Of a stretch of DNA of 64,000 bases, positions 7,447-16,360 are shown in pieces. The notes under the pieces were generated by a model. It was given only the letters and a program-made list of their open reading frames with translations, had not been told where the DNA came from and did not search any database. Position 1 is the stretch's first letter. Each line of letters opens with the position of its first letter. The DNA comes from a virus. The DNA is taken from the IMG/VR virus record IMGVR_UViG_3300017938_000007, positions 44,010 through 108,009 of that record; one strand, given 5' to 3'. A program made the translations under genes and the position numbers.

Positions 7447-8685
7447 ATGCAAGCATCCAAACTGCCGTCTAATTCGCATTATGTCATTGTCACGGTAAAT
7501 CAACCGATGCTTTGGCACCAGACCGAAGAGGAAACGTGGCTGTTGAACCCCAACCGCCGGTACATCATCAACGCAGCGCGCATTCCTTCCATCCACCAAT
7601 ATATTGAATCGGTTTCCGAATTTGACTCAGCCCCGCTGCACAATCAATTGCACGCGGGCCGGAACATCACCGGGGCCAAGATACTGGTCGAACGGTTTCG
7701 CGAACGGGGCATCGGCGATCTGCTCTTTCTCACCGGCCCGCTGGGCTATTTGAATCACGTTACCGGCGGCAATGTCAAGGTTGATCTCTATGCCTACAGC
7801 GACCGGGGCGCAGTCCTGTCGCATTCTCCCCTGTTGTACCACCGCACGGTGTTGTGCGGCCCGCTGGAGTACGACCATCTTAAATTTTACAACTACCACT
7901 GGCTGGTGGGATCGGTAACGGAGTGCGACGAGGAGCAGGATCAACTTAATGTATACGACGCGCTTTTCAAACAACTGGGTTTTGATTACGAGCAGATTGA
8001 TCCGCGCTGGAAACGGCCCTCGGCCACGGTTATCAGTGATGATTTTTTGAATCTGGACGCGGTGTTCAAAACCATCTTTGACCAGCGCAAAATTGACCTG
8101 CGGCGCATGGGTTACTACGTGGTGGCTCCCGTGGCCAATTCGTCCTTGCGCTGCATGAATTACAAGACATGGCTGGAGATCATCAAGCAACTTGGCCAGC
8201 GCAGGCCGACGTTGGTGGTGGGCAATTCAAAACTGCGTGTCCCGGACACGGACATGAGTTTCGGCTCGTTTCAAAATCATCTGGCCAATCTGGGGGGCGG
8301 CGTGATCAACGCCATTGACGCCACGCCCTTGCGCGTGTTGATGGCCCTGATCAAACAGGCAACCTGCGTGTTGTGCTTGGATTCCGCGCCGCTGTATATC
8401 GCACAGGCGCTCAATACTCCGGCGGTTTCGGTGTGGGGCAACCTTGATCCGGGGGTGCGCATCGGTTATGACAAAACTTACATGGATTTGGCGGTGTGGA
8501 ATGAGAACGATTGCAATCACGCGCCCTGTTTTGCCTACGCTGAATTTCCGCACCACAAATGTCCCCGCGCAGGCGGTCAAATAGTTTGCGAAGTTCTGGC
8601 CACGGTCGAACCAAAGCACGTTCTACAAAAGGTGGACATGGTCGAAAGCGCAAACGCCACCCTCGGCCAGTTCAAAGCCAAATGA
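7447..8685 (+). CDS. GT9 (heptosyltransferase-like) glycosyltransferase
   Basis: A 412-residue GT-B fold protein. The N-terminal half has RFRERGIGDLLFLTGPLGYL, the glycine-rich loop typical of GT9. The C-terminal half has CLDSAPLYIAQALNTPAVSV followed by WG, the donor-binding signature of heptosyltransferases. Downstream is a Cys/His cluster (NHAPCFAYAEFPHHKCPR) common after that domain. The stop overlaps the next ATG (ATGA). It probably acts with the preceding glycosyltransferase. Confidence 0.85.
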   Translation: MQASKLPSNSHYVIVTVNQPMLWHQTEEETWLLNPNRRYIINAARIPSIHQYIESVSEFDSAPLHNQLHAGRNITGAKILVERFRERGIGDLLFLTGPLGYLNHVTGGNVKVDLYAYSDRGAVLSHSPLLYHRTVLCGPLEYDHLKFYNYHWLVGSVTECDEEQDQLNVYDALFKQLGFDYEQIDPRWKRPSATVISDDFLNLDAVFKTIFDQRKIDLRRMGYYVVAPVANSSLRCMNYKTWLEIIKQLGQRRPTLVVGNSKLRVPDTDMSFGSFQNHLANLGGGVINAIDATPLRVLMALIKQATCVLCLDSAPLYIAQALNTPAVSVWGNLDPGVRIGYDKTYMDLAVWNENDCNHAPCFAYAEFPHHKCPRAGGQIVCEVLATVEPKHVLQKVDMVESANATLGQFKAK

Positions 8686-9179
8686 AAAAAATCGTCGTAC
8701 CCAAACTCAAAAATATCAAGGTCGGCAACGAGACGTTGGACATTGATTACTTGCTTAATTCCGAATTCGAGGATGTTCGAGAGGCTTCCGAACAGCTTCC
8801 CGCCGCCATTGCGTGGCTGGGTTTTCATCGGGGTTATGCCTACGAACGGCTGACCATTACCGAACAGGAATGGAACGAGACCGAGGCCCGCGTCTATTTC
8901 GAGTTGCGTAACGGCGGTTTCATTGAAAAAGGTTACGGCGACAAGATGACCGAAGAGGCGCTGAAGAAAGCCGTTCTTCTGGATCAGTCGGTTTCGCAGG
9001 CAGCGGCGGAGTATGCCTCGGCCAAGCGCTGGCTCGAAGTATACAACAGCGTGATCGAGGCGATAATCGCCAAATTGGATTTGGTACGTACGTCCGAGGC
9101 CACACGACGACGCTTGATTGAAGTGCCGCCGGATGTCCTCGAAAAATCAGCAACACCACCATCAACCAGACATACATAA
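8682..9179 (+). CDS. Putative UvsY-like recombination mediator
   Basis: A 165-residue helical protein starting at the ATG that overlaps the GT9 stop. It is immediately upstream of gp32-like and UvsX-like genes. Like UvsY it is small, soluble and built from amphipathic helices (EASEQLPAAIAWLGFHRGYA; LDQSVSQAAAEYASAKRWLE) ending in a long helix that could oligomerise. The assignment depends on context and general pattern, not on a motif. Confidence 0.4.
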   Translation: MKKIVVPKLKNIKVGNETLDIDYLLNSEFEDVREASEQLPAAIAWLGFHRGYAYERLTITEQEWNETEARVYFELRNGGFIEKGYGDKMTEEALKKAVLLDQSVSQAAAEYASAKRWLEVYNSVIEAIIAKLDLVRTSEATRRRLIEVPPDVLEKSATPPSTRHT

Positions 9180-9180
9180 A

Positions 9181-10482
9181 ATGAGCACAAATGTTAATCC
9201 CGACATCCTCGCAGCCTGTGACTACGAGGGACAATTTTTGCAGGCGCAATCCAACGCACGCCGTCGCATTAAAATGGAGCGTGGTAAAATGTGGTTAATC
9301 CGCTTTTTACCCGCCAAGCTGGGGCCGAAAGGTACGTGGTTCGCCCGCGTTGCCCAGCACTGGCTGTCCATGAAACCCATCATCTGTCCGCGCAATACAT
9401 CGCCGGATTTTGGCGGCGACCCGGATGCAGATTGCCCGTGCTGCGACGTGGCAGCGGCGCTCAACGAGAGTCCTGACCCGGATGTTTCCAAGTTTGGTTT
9501 CAAATCGTTCGGCCAGCCGCAGTGGTTGACCTATTGCGTGGTTTTTGAAAAGGACGGCGTGGCTCAAATGATGCGGGAAGTCTTGCTGCCGTACGAATTT
9601 GCCCACTACAAAAGCAGTTTCGAGGAATTGATGGCTTTTTACAAAGCCGGACTGCGGCGCAGCCCCGACAGCGTCTTCGATTACCGCATGGGCAACGACT
9701 TTGTTGTAACACGGACGGGTAAGGGCATGAAGCTCGACAAGCAGGACAGCGGCCCCATCTTTGATTTGAAAGAACCCAATTTCAAGTCTTACATCGAGAA
9801 GATCGAGGCCGGGATCAAGCTGCCCAAAGTTACGATTCCGACAAACGACCAACTTTACATCTTTTCGCAGAAAATTCAGGAATGGGCTGACAAACTGCAA
9901 GGCGGTGAAGCTCCTGAAGGCGGCGCACGCCGCCGCCGCACATCCGCCGCACCGGAAGAAGCCGAAGAGGGTGGTGAAGGTGGTTATCAGGAGCACGACG
10001 ACGAACCGGCTGCGCCGGTTACTCGTCCACGGGGGACAACAGCCAGTCCCGCCCGGCGGCCCACGTCGGCACCGGCGGCAGTTGATGAATCCACGGAAGC
10101 TCCGCCGGAAGACGATTCCAATCCCGAATTAAACCCGGAAAAGCCTGCTCCGCGCCGTCCAGCGGCTGCGGCGGCCCCGGCAGAAGTGGTTGAAGCTCCG
10201 GCTCCGCCAGTTCGTCGTTCGGTTCCGGCCCCGGCAACCAAGTTGGCTCCTTCACCCAATCGGACACGGGCCGTCGCTTCCGAAGCAACGGCTGCGCCGC
10301 CCGAAGAAGTGGGCGAAGAGGAAGATTTGCCGGAAGAGGCGACCGATCAAGCTCCGCCCGCCGACGCGCCGGTGGAGCAAGCTGATGCGGGCGCGCCAGA
10401 ACCACCCGCTGTTACCCGGCGAGGCGGTATGGGCACGCAAATCAAAGGCAAAATTGACAGCTTAACCAAGCGTGGCGCATGA
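9181..10482 (+). CDS. gp32-like single-stranded DNA-binding protein with long acidic tail
   Basis: A 433-residue protein. The N-terminal 235 residues resemble T4 gp32: basic Lys/Arg-rich start (ARRRIKMERGK), aromatic DNA-binding core, and a zinc site built from His60, Cys69 and a CPCC cluster at 85-88. The C-terminal 190 residues are low-complexity Pro/Ala/Glu-rich, much longer than the T4 acidic tail, and end with a basic patch (GTQIKGKIDSLTKRGA). It coats ssDNA during replication and recombination. The stop overlaps the UvsX-like ATG. Confidence 0.75.
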   Translation: MSTNVNPDILAACDYEGQFLQAQSNARRRIKMERGKMWLIRFLPAKLGPKGTWFARVAQHWLSMKPIICPRNTSPDFGGDPDADCPCCDVAAALNESPDPDVSKFGFKSFGQPQWLTYCVVFEKDGVAQMMREVLLPYEFAHYKSSFEELMAFYKAGLRRSPDSVFDYRMGNDFVVTRTGKGMKLDKQDSGPIFDLKEPNFKSYIEKIEAGIKLPKVTIPTNDQLYIFSQKIQEWADKLQGGEAPEGGARRRRTSAAPEEAEEGGEGGYQEHDDEPAAPVTRPRGTTASPARRPTSAPAAVDESTEAPPEDDSNPELNPEKPAPRRPAAAAAPAEVVEAPAPPVRRSVPAPATKLAPSPNRTRAVASEATAAPPEEVGEEEDLPEEATDQAPPADAPVEQADAGAPEPPAVTRRGGMGTQIKGKIDSLTKRGA

Positions 10483-11846
10483 GCAAAAAAGTACCAGCAG
10501 ATTTGCAGGACTTCGTGCTGGCCAGCATGAATCGACACGCCCCCAGCAGTGCTGAATGGGGCACGTACGAAGTGTCGGCCAGTAACAAACTCATTTTGTC
10601 GAAGATCAAGTATGTCCTGACCACGGGCATTGCGTCATTCGACGAAGTATCGGGCGGTTTTCCCTTTGGCCGGATTGTCGAATACATCGGACTGGAAAAC
10701 AGCGGCAAAACCGCGATGGCGATCCGCACGGCGATCCGTGCTCGTGAAGGTTGCATCAGTCAGGTCGTCCGGGATGAAAACGGCACTTTGAGCTACCACC
10801 CGCTGAACCCGGACGATTACGACGTGGCGGTGCTTTACATCGACAACGAAGGTTCCTTGGACGAGGACAACAAGCTCATTGTCGACGGCAAAAAACTGGA
10901 TGTCATCACGGGCCGCTGCGACACCATCGAAGGGGTTTTCAAGATGACCAACGATTTTCTGGATGGTGCCGAAGCAAGGGCCGACGCCAATGCCGACGCC
11001 GCCGAAAAATCAGGCAAGGAACCCAAACTGCAATTTCTCGTCATCATTGTTGACACGATTGCCAGCACCAGTTCCCGCGAAGAACTGGCGGCAGCGTGGG
11101 GCAAACGCGACTTCCCGCGTGTACCCGGAGAAATCAGCAAGGGCTTCAGCAAGATCGTCCGGCGCTTGAACGTGATGAACGCCTGCATGATCTGCACCAA
11201 TCAGGTGCGCACCAAATTTCAACAAGGCGCGCCGGTCACGGGCGGACGCAGCGGCAGTGGCGCGCCCCAAAGCTGGCAATTTTCGAGTCCGGGCGGTTAT
11301 GCTTTGAAGTTTTACAGCACGCACCGGATTTTTGTGCAAGCGCTGGCGTCTAAATACAAGCTGCTGCCCGACGCCAAGTTTCCGGCAGGGCTGCTCATTG
11401 CCTTTCATTCGGTCAAAAACCGGCTGCGTCCGCAGGACAGGGATGGCCGCATGGTTCTGCTTTACGACAAAGATCACGGCGGGTTGAACAACGAATTCAG
11501 CTTGCTGGAAAACCTGATCTTCACGGGCTTCATCGAAGTGAGCAAGGAAAAGGGCACGGATTTCACGTGTAAATTTGCCAAGAATGGCATCGTGCCCACG
11601 ACCTTTGGCGAGGCGCAGGTTAAAACCACGCTCGACGAAGACGACGACGCGGTCAAGCCCCGGCGGGCCAGCCGCAAAGACCCCGGTTTCAAGTACCGTT
11701 CCGAGTGGCCCAAGTTTTACGCGGAGCACAAGGACGACATTGAAAAACTCTGGCAAGCGGCTGTCGTCTATACGTTTAACACGCCCGGACTGGATGGGGC
11801 CGTCCTCGCGGATGATGATCTGGTGGAAGACATAGAGGAGACCTGA
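10479..11846 (+). CDS. uvsX: UvsX/RecA-family recombinase
   Basis: A 455-residue strand-exchange ATPase. Walker A is GLENSGKTA (about residues 71-79), Walker B is LVIIVDTI (about 188-195), and loop L2 is represented by QVRTKFQQGAPVTGGRSGSGAP. It would load on ssDNA with the upstream gp32- and UvsY-like proteins and catalyse strand invasion for recombination-dependent replication. ATGA overlap with the gp32-like gene shows coupling. It is longer than T4 UvsX (391 aa), mostly in a DDDAVKPRRASR linker and acidic tail. Confidence 0.9.
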   Translation: MSKKVPADLQDFVLASMNRHAPSSAEWGTYEVSASNKLILSKIKYVLTTGIASFDEVSGGFPFGRIVEYIGLENSGKTAMAIRTAIRAREGCISQVVRDENGTLSYHPLNPDDYDVAVLYIDNEGSLDEDNKLIVDGKKLDVITGRCDTIEGVFKMTNDFLDGAEARADANADAAEKSGKEPKLQFLVIIVDTIASTSSREELAAAWGKRDFPRVPGEISKGFSKIVRRLNVMNACMICTNQVRTKFQQGAPVTGGRSGSGAPQSWQFSSPGGYALKFYSTHRIFVQALASKYKLLPDAKFPAGLLIAFHSVKNRLRPQDRDGRMVLLYDKDHGGLNNEFSLLENLIFTGFIEVSKEKGTDFTCKFAKNGIVPTTFGEAQVKTTLDEDDDAVKPRRASRKDPGFKYRSEWPKFYAEHKDDIEKLWQAAVVYTFNTPGLDGAVLADDDLVEDIEET

Positions 11847-11849
11847 TTT

Positions 11850-12383
11850 ATGGCAAACATCGAATACGACATGGACAAGGAACTGGAACACGACGTGGCC
11901 AGCATGATCGAAGACGCGGCCCTCAGCGAATTTGAGGCTTTGCGGGAACTGAGCATCATTGTGCTGCCGTGTATGCGCATACGCATGGACAAGGATGGCG
12001 AAAGCCAACCGTGTACAGGTGAAGCGGTTTCGGTCAAGCGCATTGGGCCGGTGGAGCGTTTGTTCATGTCCAAGAAACCACATTTTATACTGGTCGTTGA
12101 TTATGGCGCATGGAGCGCCGCCGACGAACAGCGGCGCAAGATCATGTTGCACCGGGGATTGATGCGACTCGTGGCTGAAAAAGATGACGACGGCATTCAT
12201 CTGAGTACGCGCACGCCGGAAATCGTCGAATTTATTCGCACGGTGGAGCGCTTCGGTGCCTATACGGAGCAATTGCTTAATTTGCGTGAAGCTTTTCGCA
12301 ATTCAGTCAACCGCATTCTGCCGACGGTGGAGGCCGTGGAAGAGGTTGCGGAAGAGGCCGTGGATAACTCGGTGGACAATTAG
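11850..12383 (+). CDS. Degenerate phage metallopeptidase-like protein
   Basis: A 177-residue protein resembling the putative phage metallopeptidase family. It has KKPHFILVVDYGAW, then a helix that normally carries HExxH, then PEIVEFIRTVERFGAY, matching the family's downstream helix. The expected zinc-binding HELxH reads HRGLMR (residues 101-106), so the catalytic Glu and second His are absent. It is likely non-catalytic. It lies 3 nt after uvsX and could be a regulator or protein-binding relic. Confidence 0.5.
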   Translation: MANIEYDMDKELEHDVASMIEDAALSEFEALRELSIIVLPCMRIRMDKDGESQPCTGEAVSVKRIGPVERLFMSKKPHFILVVDYGAWSAADEQRRKIMLHRGLMRLVAEKDDDGIHLSTRTPEIVEFIRTVERFGAYTEQLLNLREAFRNSVNRILPTVEAVEEVAEEAVDNSVDN

Positions 12384-12486
12384 TAAATAGGTGTGGATAA
12401 ATTTGTCATGTATACGTCACGAAATTTCTTGAGAAAATTTTTAACCCAGTTACAAACGACAGTAACACTGTTGCAATAAATTTTTT

Positions 12487-13263
12487 ATGAGCGACGAGAC
12501 CAAACCCAACTTCATGCGATACCAGCGGGTGGCTGACGTGATCGCAACCGAACCTGCACTCAAAGCACGAATGGGCGGCAAAACCGAGGTAGTCCTGAAA
12601 CCCAATGGGGATAAAGTCGAGTTTCCGAAGGAAGTGGTGGACGTGACGGAGCGTATTCACGCCAACGGCCACGATGCCAGTTTCTATGGCAAGGACAAGA
12701 TCGTCCAACTGGCAATTGATATGATTCTTCACGGCGGCAACGGCAGTATGGCGGCACTTCCCAAGGCTGAGCCGAAAATTGAACCCGCCGCATCCAAGAC
12801 AAGAAAAAAACGGCGCAAAGTTGCAGTTCAAAAGCCTGCGGTTCAAAAGGCTGCCGTTCCAGAAACCACCGCTGCAAAACCAAAAAAGCCGGGAAGGAAA
12901 CGGCAGTCCGTGTCCAAAGTCGAGGTTCCCAAAACGGCACCGGTGGAGGCGGAAAAACCGAAAGTTGAGCCTGCGCCGCCAGCGCCCGCCGAGAAAAAAG
13001 CGCCAGCGGAACGCCCCAAGCGCCCCAAGCCACATCAGGCGGAGCCGATCATGGTGACGGTTGCTTCACCGCCCACGCAGGCGCAAAATAGCGTGGTGCC
13101 CTTTGCCGTTGGTTGCGCGGTCAACAGCAATTTGATCTGCGCGTCCCAGTTGCTTGAAATTCATGACCGGACACTCGAAGGTAAGGAGATCAAAGAACGG
13201 CTGGACAAAATTATCGATGAAATCAATCGTCGGACGGTGATTCCCAGCGCCAGCCGAGGTTAA
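12487..13263 (+). CDS. Histone-H1-like basic linker protein of unknown function
   Basis: A 258-residue protein in three parts: an N-terminal globular domain (1-85, with RYQRVADVIATEP and KDKIVQLAIDMILHGG), a 100-residue Lys/Pro/Ala-rich linker (KTRKKRRKVAVQKPAVQK and similar), and a C-terminal helical domain (LEIHDRTLEGKEIKERLD onward). The linker suggests DNA association. The 103-nt upstream gap is AT-rich with GTATAC at about 12410 and a short CAGT/ACTG repeat, possibly a promoter. It precedes the sigma-like genes. Confidence 0.6.
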   Translation: MSDETKPNFMRYQRVADVIATEPALKARMGGKTEVVLKPNGDKVEFPKEVVDVTERIHANGHDASFYGKDKIVQLAIDMILHGGNGSMAALPKAEPKIEPAASKTRKKRRKVAVQKPAVQKAAVPETTAAKPKKPGRKRQSVSKVEVPKTAPVEAEKPKVEPAPPAPAEKKAPAERPKRPKPHQAEPIMVTVASPPTQAQNSVVPFAVGCAVNSNLICASQLLEIHDRTLEGKEIKERLDKIIDEINRRTVIPSASRG

Positions 13264-13288
13264 CGCATCTGTAGCGGATGAAATCGAT

Positions 13289-14296
13289 ATGCCGAGGGTT
13301 AAAAAAGAAGCAGACGTAAACGAGCACATTTTTCCTGCCTCGCAATTAACGCCACTGGCGGTAAAGTGGAAGGAACTATCCGCCGCCGGGCGGCACAAGG
13401 AGGCCATGCTGGTCTTGGAGCAGATTGTGGAGGGTTCCACGGCCATGTTCGAGCGGTTGGCCCAGTACGAGGATTTTCATTACACCGTTGATTTGCCGAT
13501 CTTGGTGGGAGCCGCGCAGGAAAAAGTCGTCAAGTGGCTGATCAAGTGGCAGCCCAAAAAAGGACGGCTTTTTTCGTGGTTTAGCAAGTGTGCCAAAAAT
13601 GCCTTCCGCTCCGAACTGGTCAAGGTCAACCAGTATCGGAAACGTTTCCACGTCACCAGTGAGCATCTGGAAAAGTTTTATGGCGTCGAGGATCACGAGG
13701 TCGACAAGCATGATTTGGCCAAGGAAGTCCGGGACAAGATTGAAAACATGACCTGCCGCTGGGGTGATCCACAGGAGATCGGAGCCATTCGCTACCTGAT
13801 CGAGTGCGTAATTGACGACGACGAGCACGACAAGCACGCGGCCATTCGTTCAGCGGCCTACGCCTATGGCATTAGCCACGAATTGTCCAAATTCTTTTAT
13901 TCATGGGCGCTGTCGGCGTTGCGGCACGCCATGTACGACCGCATCCACATGCCATTTACGGAACAGGATTTGTTTGTGGCGGCGGAGAGTTACGATCACA
14001 TTGTTGACCTGCGGGAAATCCTCACGTGGGAGCAGATCAAGCAGTTGATCGCCATCTGGGGCGGCAAGCGCTTGAAGATTCCCACGATCAACCATCTGGC
14101 CAAGCTCAAGGAAAATTACGCGCTGTATCACGCTGTAGACAAGAGCGACCAAGACCCGGATGCCGTGGCGGAGATCGCCAAAAAATTCAAAAAGACGCCC
14201 CGGTCGGCGCAGCAAATTTTTGAAGAAATGGTGGACACGCTCGATCCCCGGCGTTATGGAGAGTACTCGATCTATGACGAGAATAATGACATCTGA
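13289..14296 (+). CDS. Putative gp55-like sigma factor 1
   Basis: A 335-residue protein. Residues about 80-125 (EKVVKWLIKWQPKKGRLFSW followed by FSKCAKNAFRSELVK) look like sigma region 2, in which a PxKGxxFxxW segment precedes the -10-binding helix; T4 gp55 has a comparable PHAYITQACFNAF. A second helical repeat, SKFFYSWALSALRHAMYDRI, lies near residue 205. It overlaps the next, also sigma-like, gene by 11 nt. It would direct host RNA polymerase to phage late promoters. No clear region 4 is visible, as in gp55. Confidence 0.5.
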   Translation: MPRVKKEADVNEHIFPASQLTPLAVKWKELSAAGRHKEAMLVLEQIVEGSTAMFERLAQYEDFHYTVDLPILVGAAQEKVVKWLIKWQPKKGRLFSWFSKCAKNAFRSELVKVNQYRKRFHVTSEHLEKFYGVEDHEVDKHDLAKEVRDKIENMTCRWGDPQEIGAIRYLIECVIDDDEHDKHAAIRSAAYAYGISHELSKFFYSWALSALRHAMYDRIHMPFTEQDLFVAAESYDHIVDLREILTWEQIKQLIAIWGGKRLKIPTINHLAKLKENYALYHAVDKSDQDPDAVAEIAKKFKKTPRSAQQIFEEMVDTLDPRRYGEYSIYDENNDI

Positions 14297-15743
14297 ACTT
14301 TTCGAGCAGATGCGGCCCAGTATCCGCCGATATTCGTTGATTTTTAAAGAATCCACGCTGCGACCGCCGGTGCTGGATGAAATGATGCCGGACATTTCGC
14401 GACTGATCGCCTCGGTCGCCCAGCGCTTTTCCGACCACACGTCACCCCACCTGCAATTTGACGAAATGGTGGGCGAGGGCCGGTTAAAGTTGGCCGAACT
14501 TTTGCATCGCGGCGAACTGGATCGCCAGCACAGTCGCGCCGACTTCTTCAAATTTTTCAAAGCGTCCATCAACAATCAGGCCCGTAGCCGGGTGCAAAAA
14601 TATCGGTTCACCGAAAAGCGCACTGGAGTCAAACCACCGCCACGGGGACAGCGCTTTCTGCCCAAGGTGGTCGATCCCGACGATGACGCCCCGCCGGTGC
14701 CGGAATACCACAAGAGCGTCGAACTGAGCCTCGACGATCCCGATTTGAATTTGCAGGTGCCTGACGAAGGCAGCCGCCCTCACGAAACGCTGCATGAGGT
14801 TGCCGATGAATATGCCGTCTTGCTGACCGAAGTAGAGAAATTGGTTTTTAAGCAATTGATTCAGGCCAACGATCTGGCCTACGGTTACGCGCTGCTGGAT
14901 GCCTACTTCCACAAGAAACCCGGAAAAACTTCGGTCAAGATCAAGCACGAGCACATGGCCAAGGGCATCGGTTTAGCGCCCGAACTTTTTGAAGAAGCTG
15001 TTCTATCCATACGAGTAAAAATCAACAATTACCGCAGTATGAGCGAAGAACAACACGAACAAAATTCCCGGCACAGCGCCATCCTCTCCCAATTGAAAGA
15101 AGTTTTTGGTCTGCAAATCCCGCCGGTGGCTGATGACATCTTGACGCGGCGGTTGCTGACTTTGGCGGCACGGGATCAGTATTTGAAGGTCAACAAGCAG
15201 GTGGCGGAGATGCTCGAAGAAGTGGGAGCCAAAATCCCGACCGTCCTCGGCCATGAACTTTCGTGCTACGGCGTGTTGTATCAGAAAAATCACCGCATCT
15301 GTAATTCGTGCGGTTTGCGTTTTAGCTGCGCCACCGAGGCGGCCAACGTCGGGCTGACCAAGATCACCATCAGCCCCAAGCTGCTGGGAGCGCGCCAGAT
15401 TCGGATACCGGCCATGTTGCCCGCCGTGGAAGGCGAGACGCCTGCGGCAGCCGATTCCAAAGACAGCGAAGTTATCGCCTACCTCGAAGAGACCTTCCGC
15501 AAAATTGTGTGGAAGGGCGAAACATGGTTCAGCCCGGTGGAGTCCGAGACCAAAGATCGGCATTTTATTTTTTGCACCGGCGCGCAGCCCGTACCGCTCA
15601 AGCTGCGGTTCTGCAATCCCAGCGAGGAACTGAAAACCAAATTGACAGCGGGCGGCAGGGGTTACTGGTTTGCCCCGGACAATCTGACCTTGCGCGAAAC
15701 ACTCGCTTTGGTTGACCAGCACGCTAAAGAAAGCTGTCAGTGA
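14286..15743 (+). CDS. Putative sigma-70-region-2 protein with Cys cluster, sigma factor 2
   Basis: A 485-residue protein with a clearer sigma region 2: HLQFDEMVGEGRLKLAELLH (about residues 56-75), then FFKFFKASINNQARSRVQKY and FTEKRTG. The C-terminal half has a CNSCGLRFSC cluster near residue 340 that could bind metal, and ends in a separate alpha/beta domain. It starts at ATG 14286 inside the end of the preceding sigma-like gene, so the two are made together. The roles may be late transcription or two temporal classes. Confidence 0.6.
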   Translation: MTSELFEQMRPSIRRYSLIFKESTLRPPVLDEMMPDISRLIASVAQRFSDHTSPHLQFDEMVGEGRLKLAELLHRGELDRQHSRADFFKFFKASINNQARSRVQKYRFTEKRTGVKPPPRGQRFLPKVVDPDDDAPPVPEYHKSVELSLDDPDLNLQVPDEGSRPHETLHEVADEYAVLLTEVEKLVFKQLIQANDLAYGYALLDAYFHKKPGKTSVKIKHEHMAKGIGLAPELFEEAVLSIRVKINNYRSMSEEQHEQNSRHSAILSQLKEVFGLQIPPVADDILTRRLLTLAARDQYLKVNKQVAEMLEEVGAKIPTVLGHELSCYGVLYQKNHRICNSCGLRFSCATEAANVGLTKITISPKLLGARQIRIPAMLPAVEGETPAAADSKDSEVIAYLEETFRKIVWKGETWFSPVESETKDRHFIFCTGAQPVPLKLRFCNPSEELKTKLTAGGRGYWFAPDNLTLRETLALVDQHAKESCQ

Positions 15744-15763
15744 CGCCCACGCGTGTAATTCTT

Positions 15764-16105
15764 ATGGCCAAGCCCATTGACCCCGTTCCAGAGGATGCCA
15801 ATCTGACCCGTTTTCAGGCCCAGATCAAATTGGGTCTGTTCGCGACGCACGATTGGATCATGTTTGCGTTGATTCTTTTCAGCTTGCTGGCCATCGGGGC
15901 GTTTGCCGTCACTGGGCAGTTGACGTGGATCAAGGCGGCGGTACTGCTCCTGTGCTCGTGCCTGTTTGCCTTGGCGTGGTTGATCGTGCTCGTTTACCGC
16001 TGCCTCGTCTTCATCTTGGACGCGCACTCCGACATCGGGCTTTTGCCAGAGGCGGCGGCGCGCATCGCTGTGGGTTATTTTGAAGGCCGCCCACCCAAAA
16101 CGTAA
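15764..16105 (+). CDS. Two-TM inner membrane protein
   Basis: A 113-residue protein with two strong hydrophobic helices, WIMFALILFSLLAIGAFAVT and, nearby, AAVLLLCSCLFALAWLIVLV, separated by a short loop. The termini carry few charges. Topology and size would suit a holin or superinfection-exclusion protein, but no lysis gene is adjacent, so this is only a possibility. An alternative GTG start at 15740 overlaps the sigma-like stop. Confidence 0.65.
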   Translation: MAKPIDPVPEDANLTRFQAQIKLGLFATHDWIMFALILFSLLAIGAFAVTGQLTWIKAAVLLLCSCLFALAWLIVLVYRCLVFILDAHSDIGLLPEAAARIAVGYFEGRPPKT

Positions 16106-16120
16106 GCTGTATACACCCGT

Positions 16121-16360
16121 ATGAAACTTAAAGTAGTTCAGCTTGAAACAGATTGGATGACGAACTTAAAACGTCCAGAATTGGGTAAGGAATGGGCGAT
16201 TATTGACGAAGACCACAACGATTGCCCGGTCGTCTGTGTGGCTGTTACAGCGATTTCAGATTATCCGATGGAAGCATTGGAGGATATTTTAACTGTAATG
16301 TGCGAAAGATTCAATGTTTTTGAACCGTCTGAAAAGGTTAAACTAATCTTTGAGCACTGA
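16121..16360 (+). CDS. Small acidic protein (79 aa)
   Basis: Begins 11 nt after a TGTATACA sequence (about 16108-16115). The product is acidic alpha/beta (MKLKVVQLETDWMTNLKRP), with no known domain. It overlaps the end of the convergent HNH gene by 18 nt. Codon use is more AT-rich than upstream. Confidence 0.5.
   Translation: MKLKVVQLETDWMTNLKRPELGKEWAIIDEDHNDCPVVCVAVTAISDYPMEALEDILTVMCERFNVFEPSEKVKLIFEH

Noticed and set aside
6043-7599. A 518-codon open frame antisense to the tandem glycosyltransferase.
   Set aside because: The sense strand encodes a clear GT-A enzyme; the antisense composition (His/Arg/Gln-rich, no motifs) is a codon-bias shadow.
11010-12272. A 420-codon open frame antisense to uvsX and its neighbour.
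   Set aside because: The sense genes have Walker motifs and coupled starts; the antisense frame has no domain and spans two genes.
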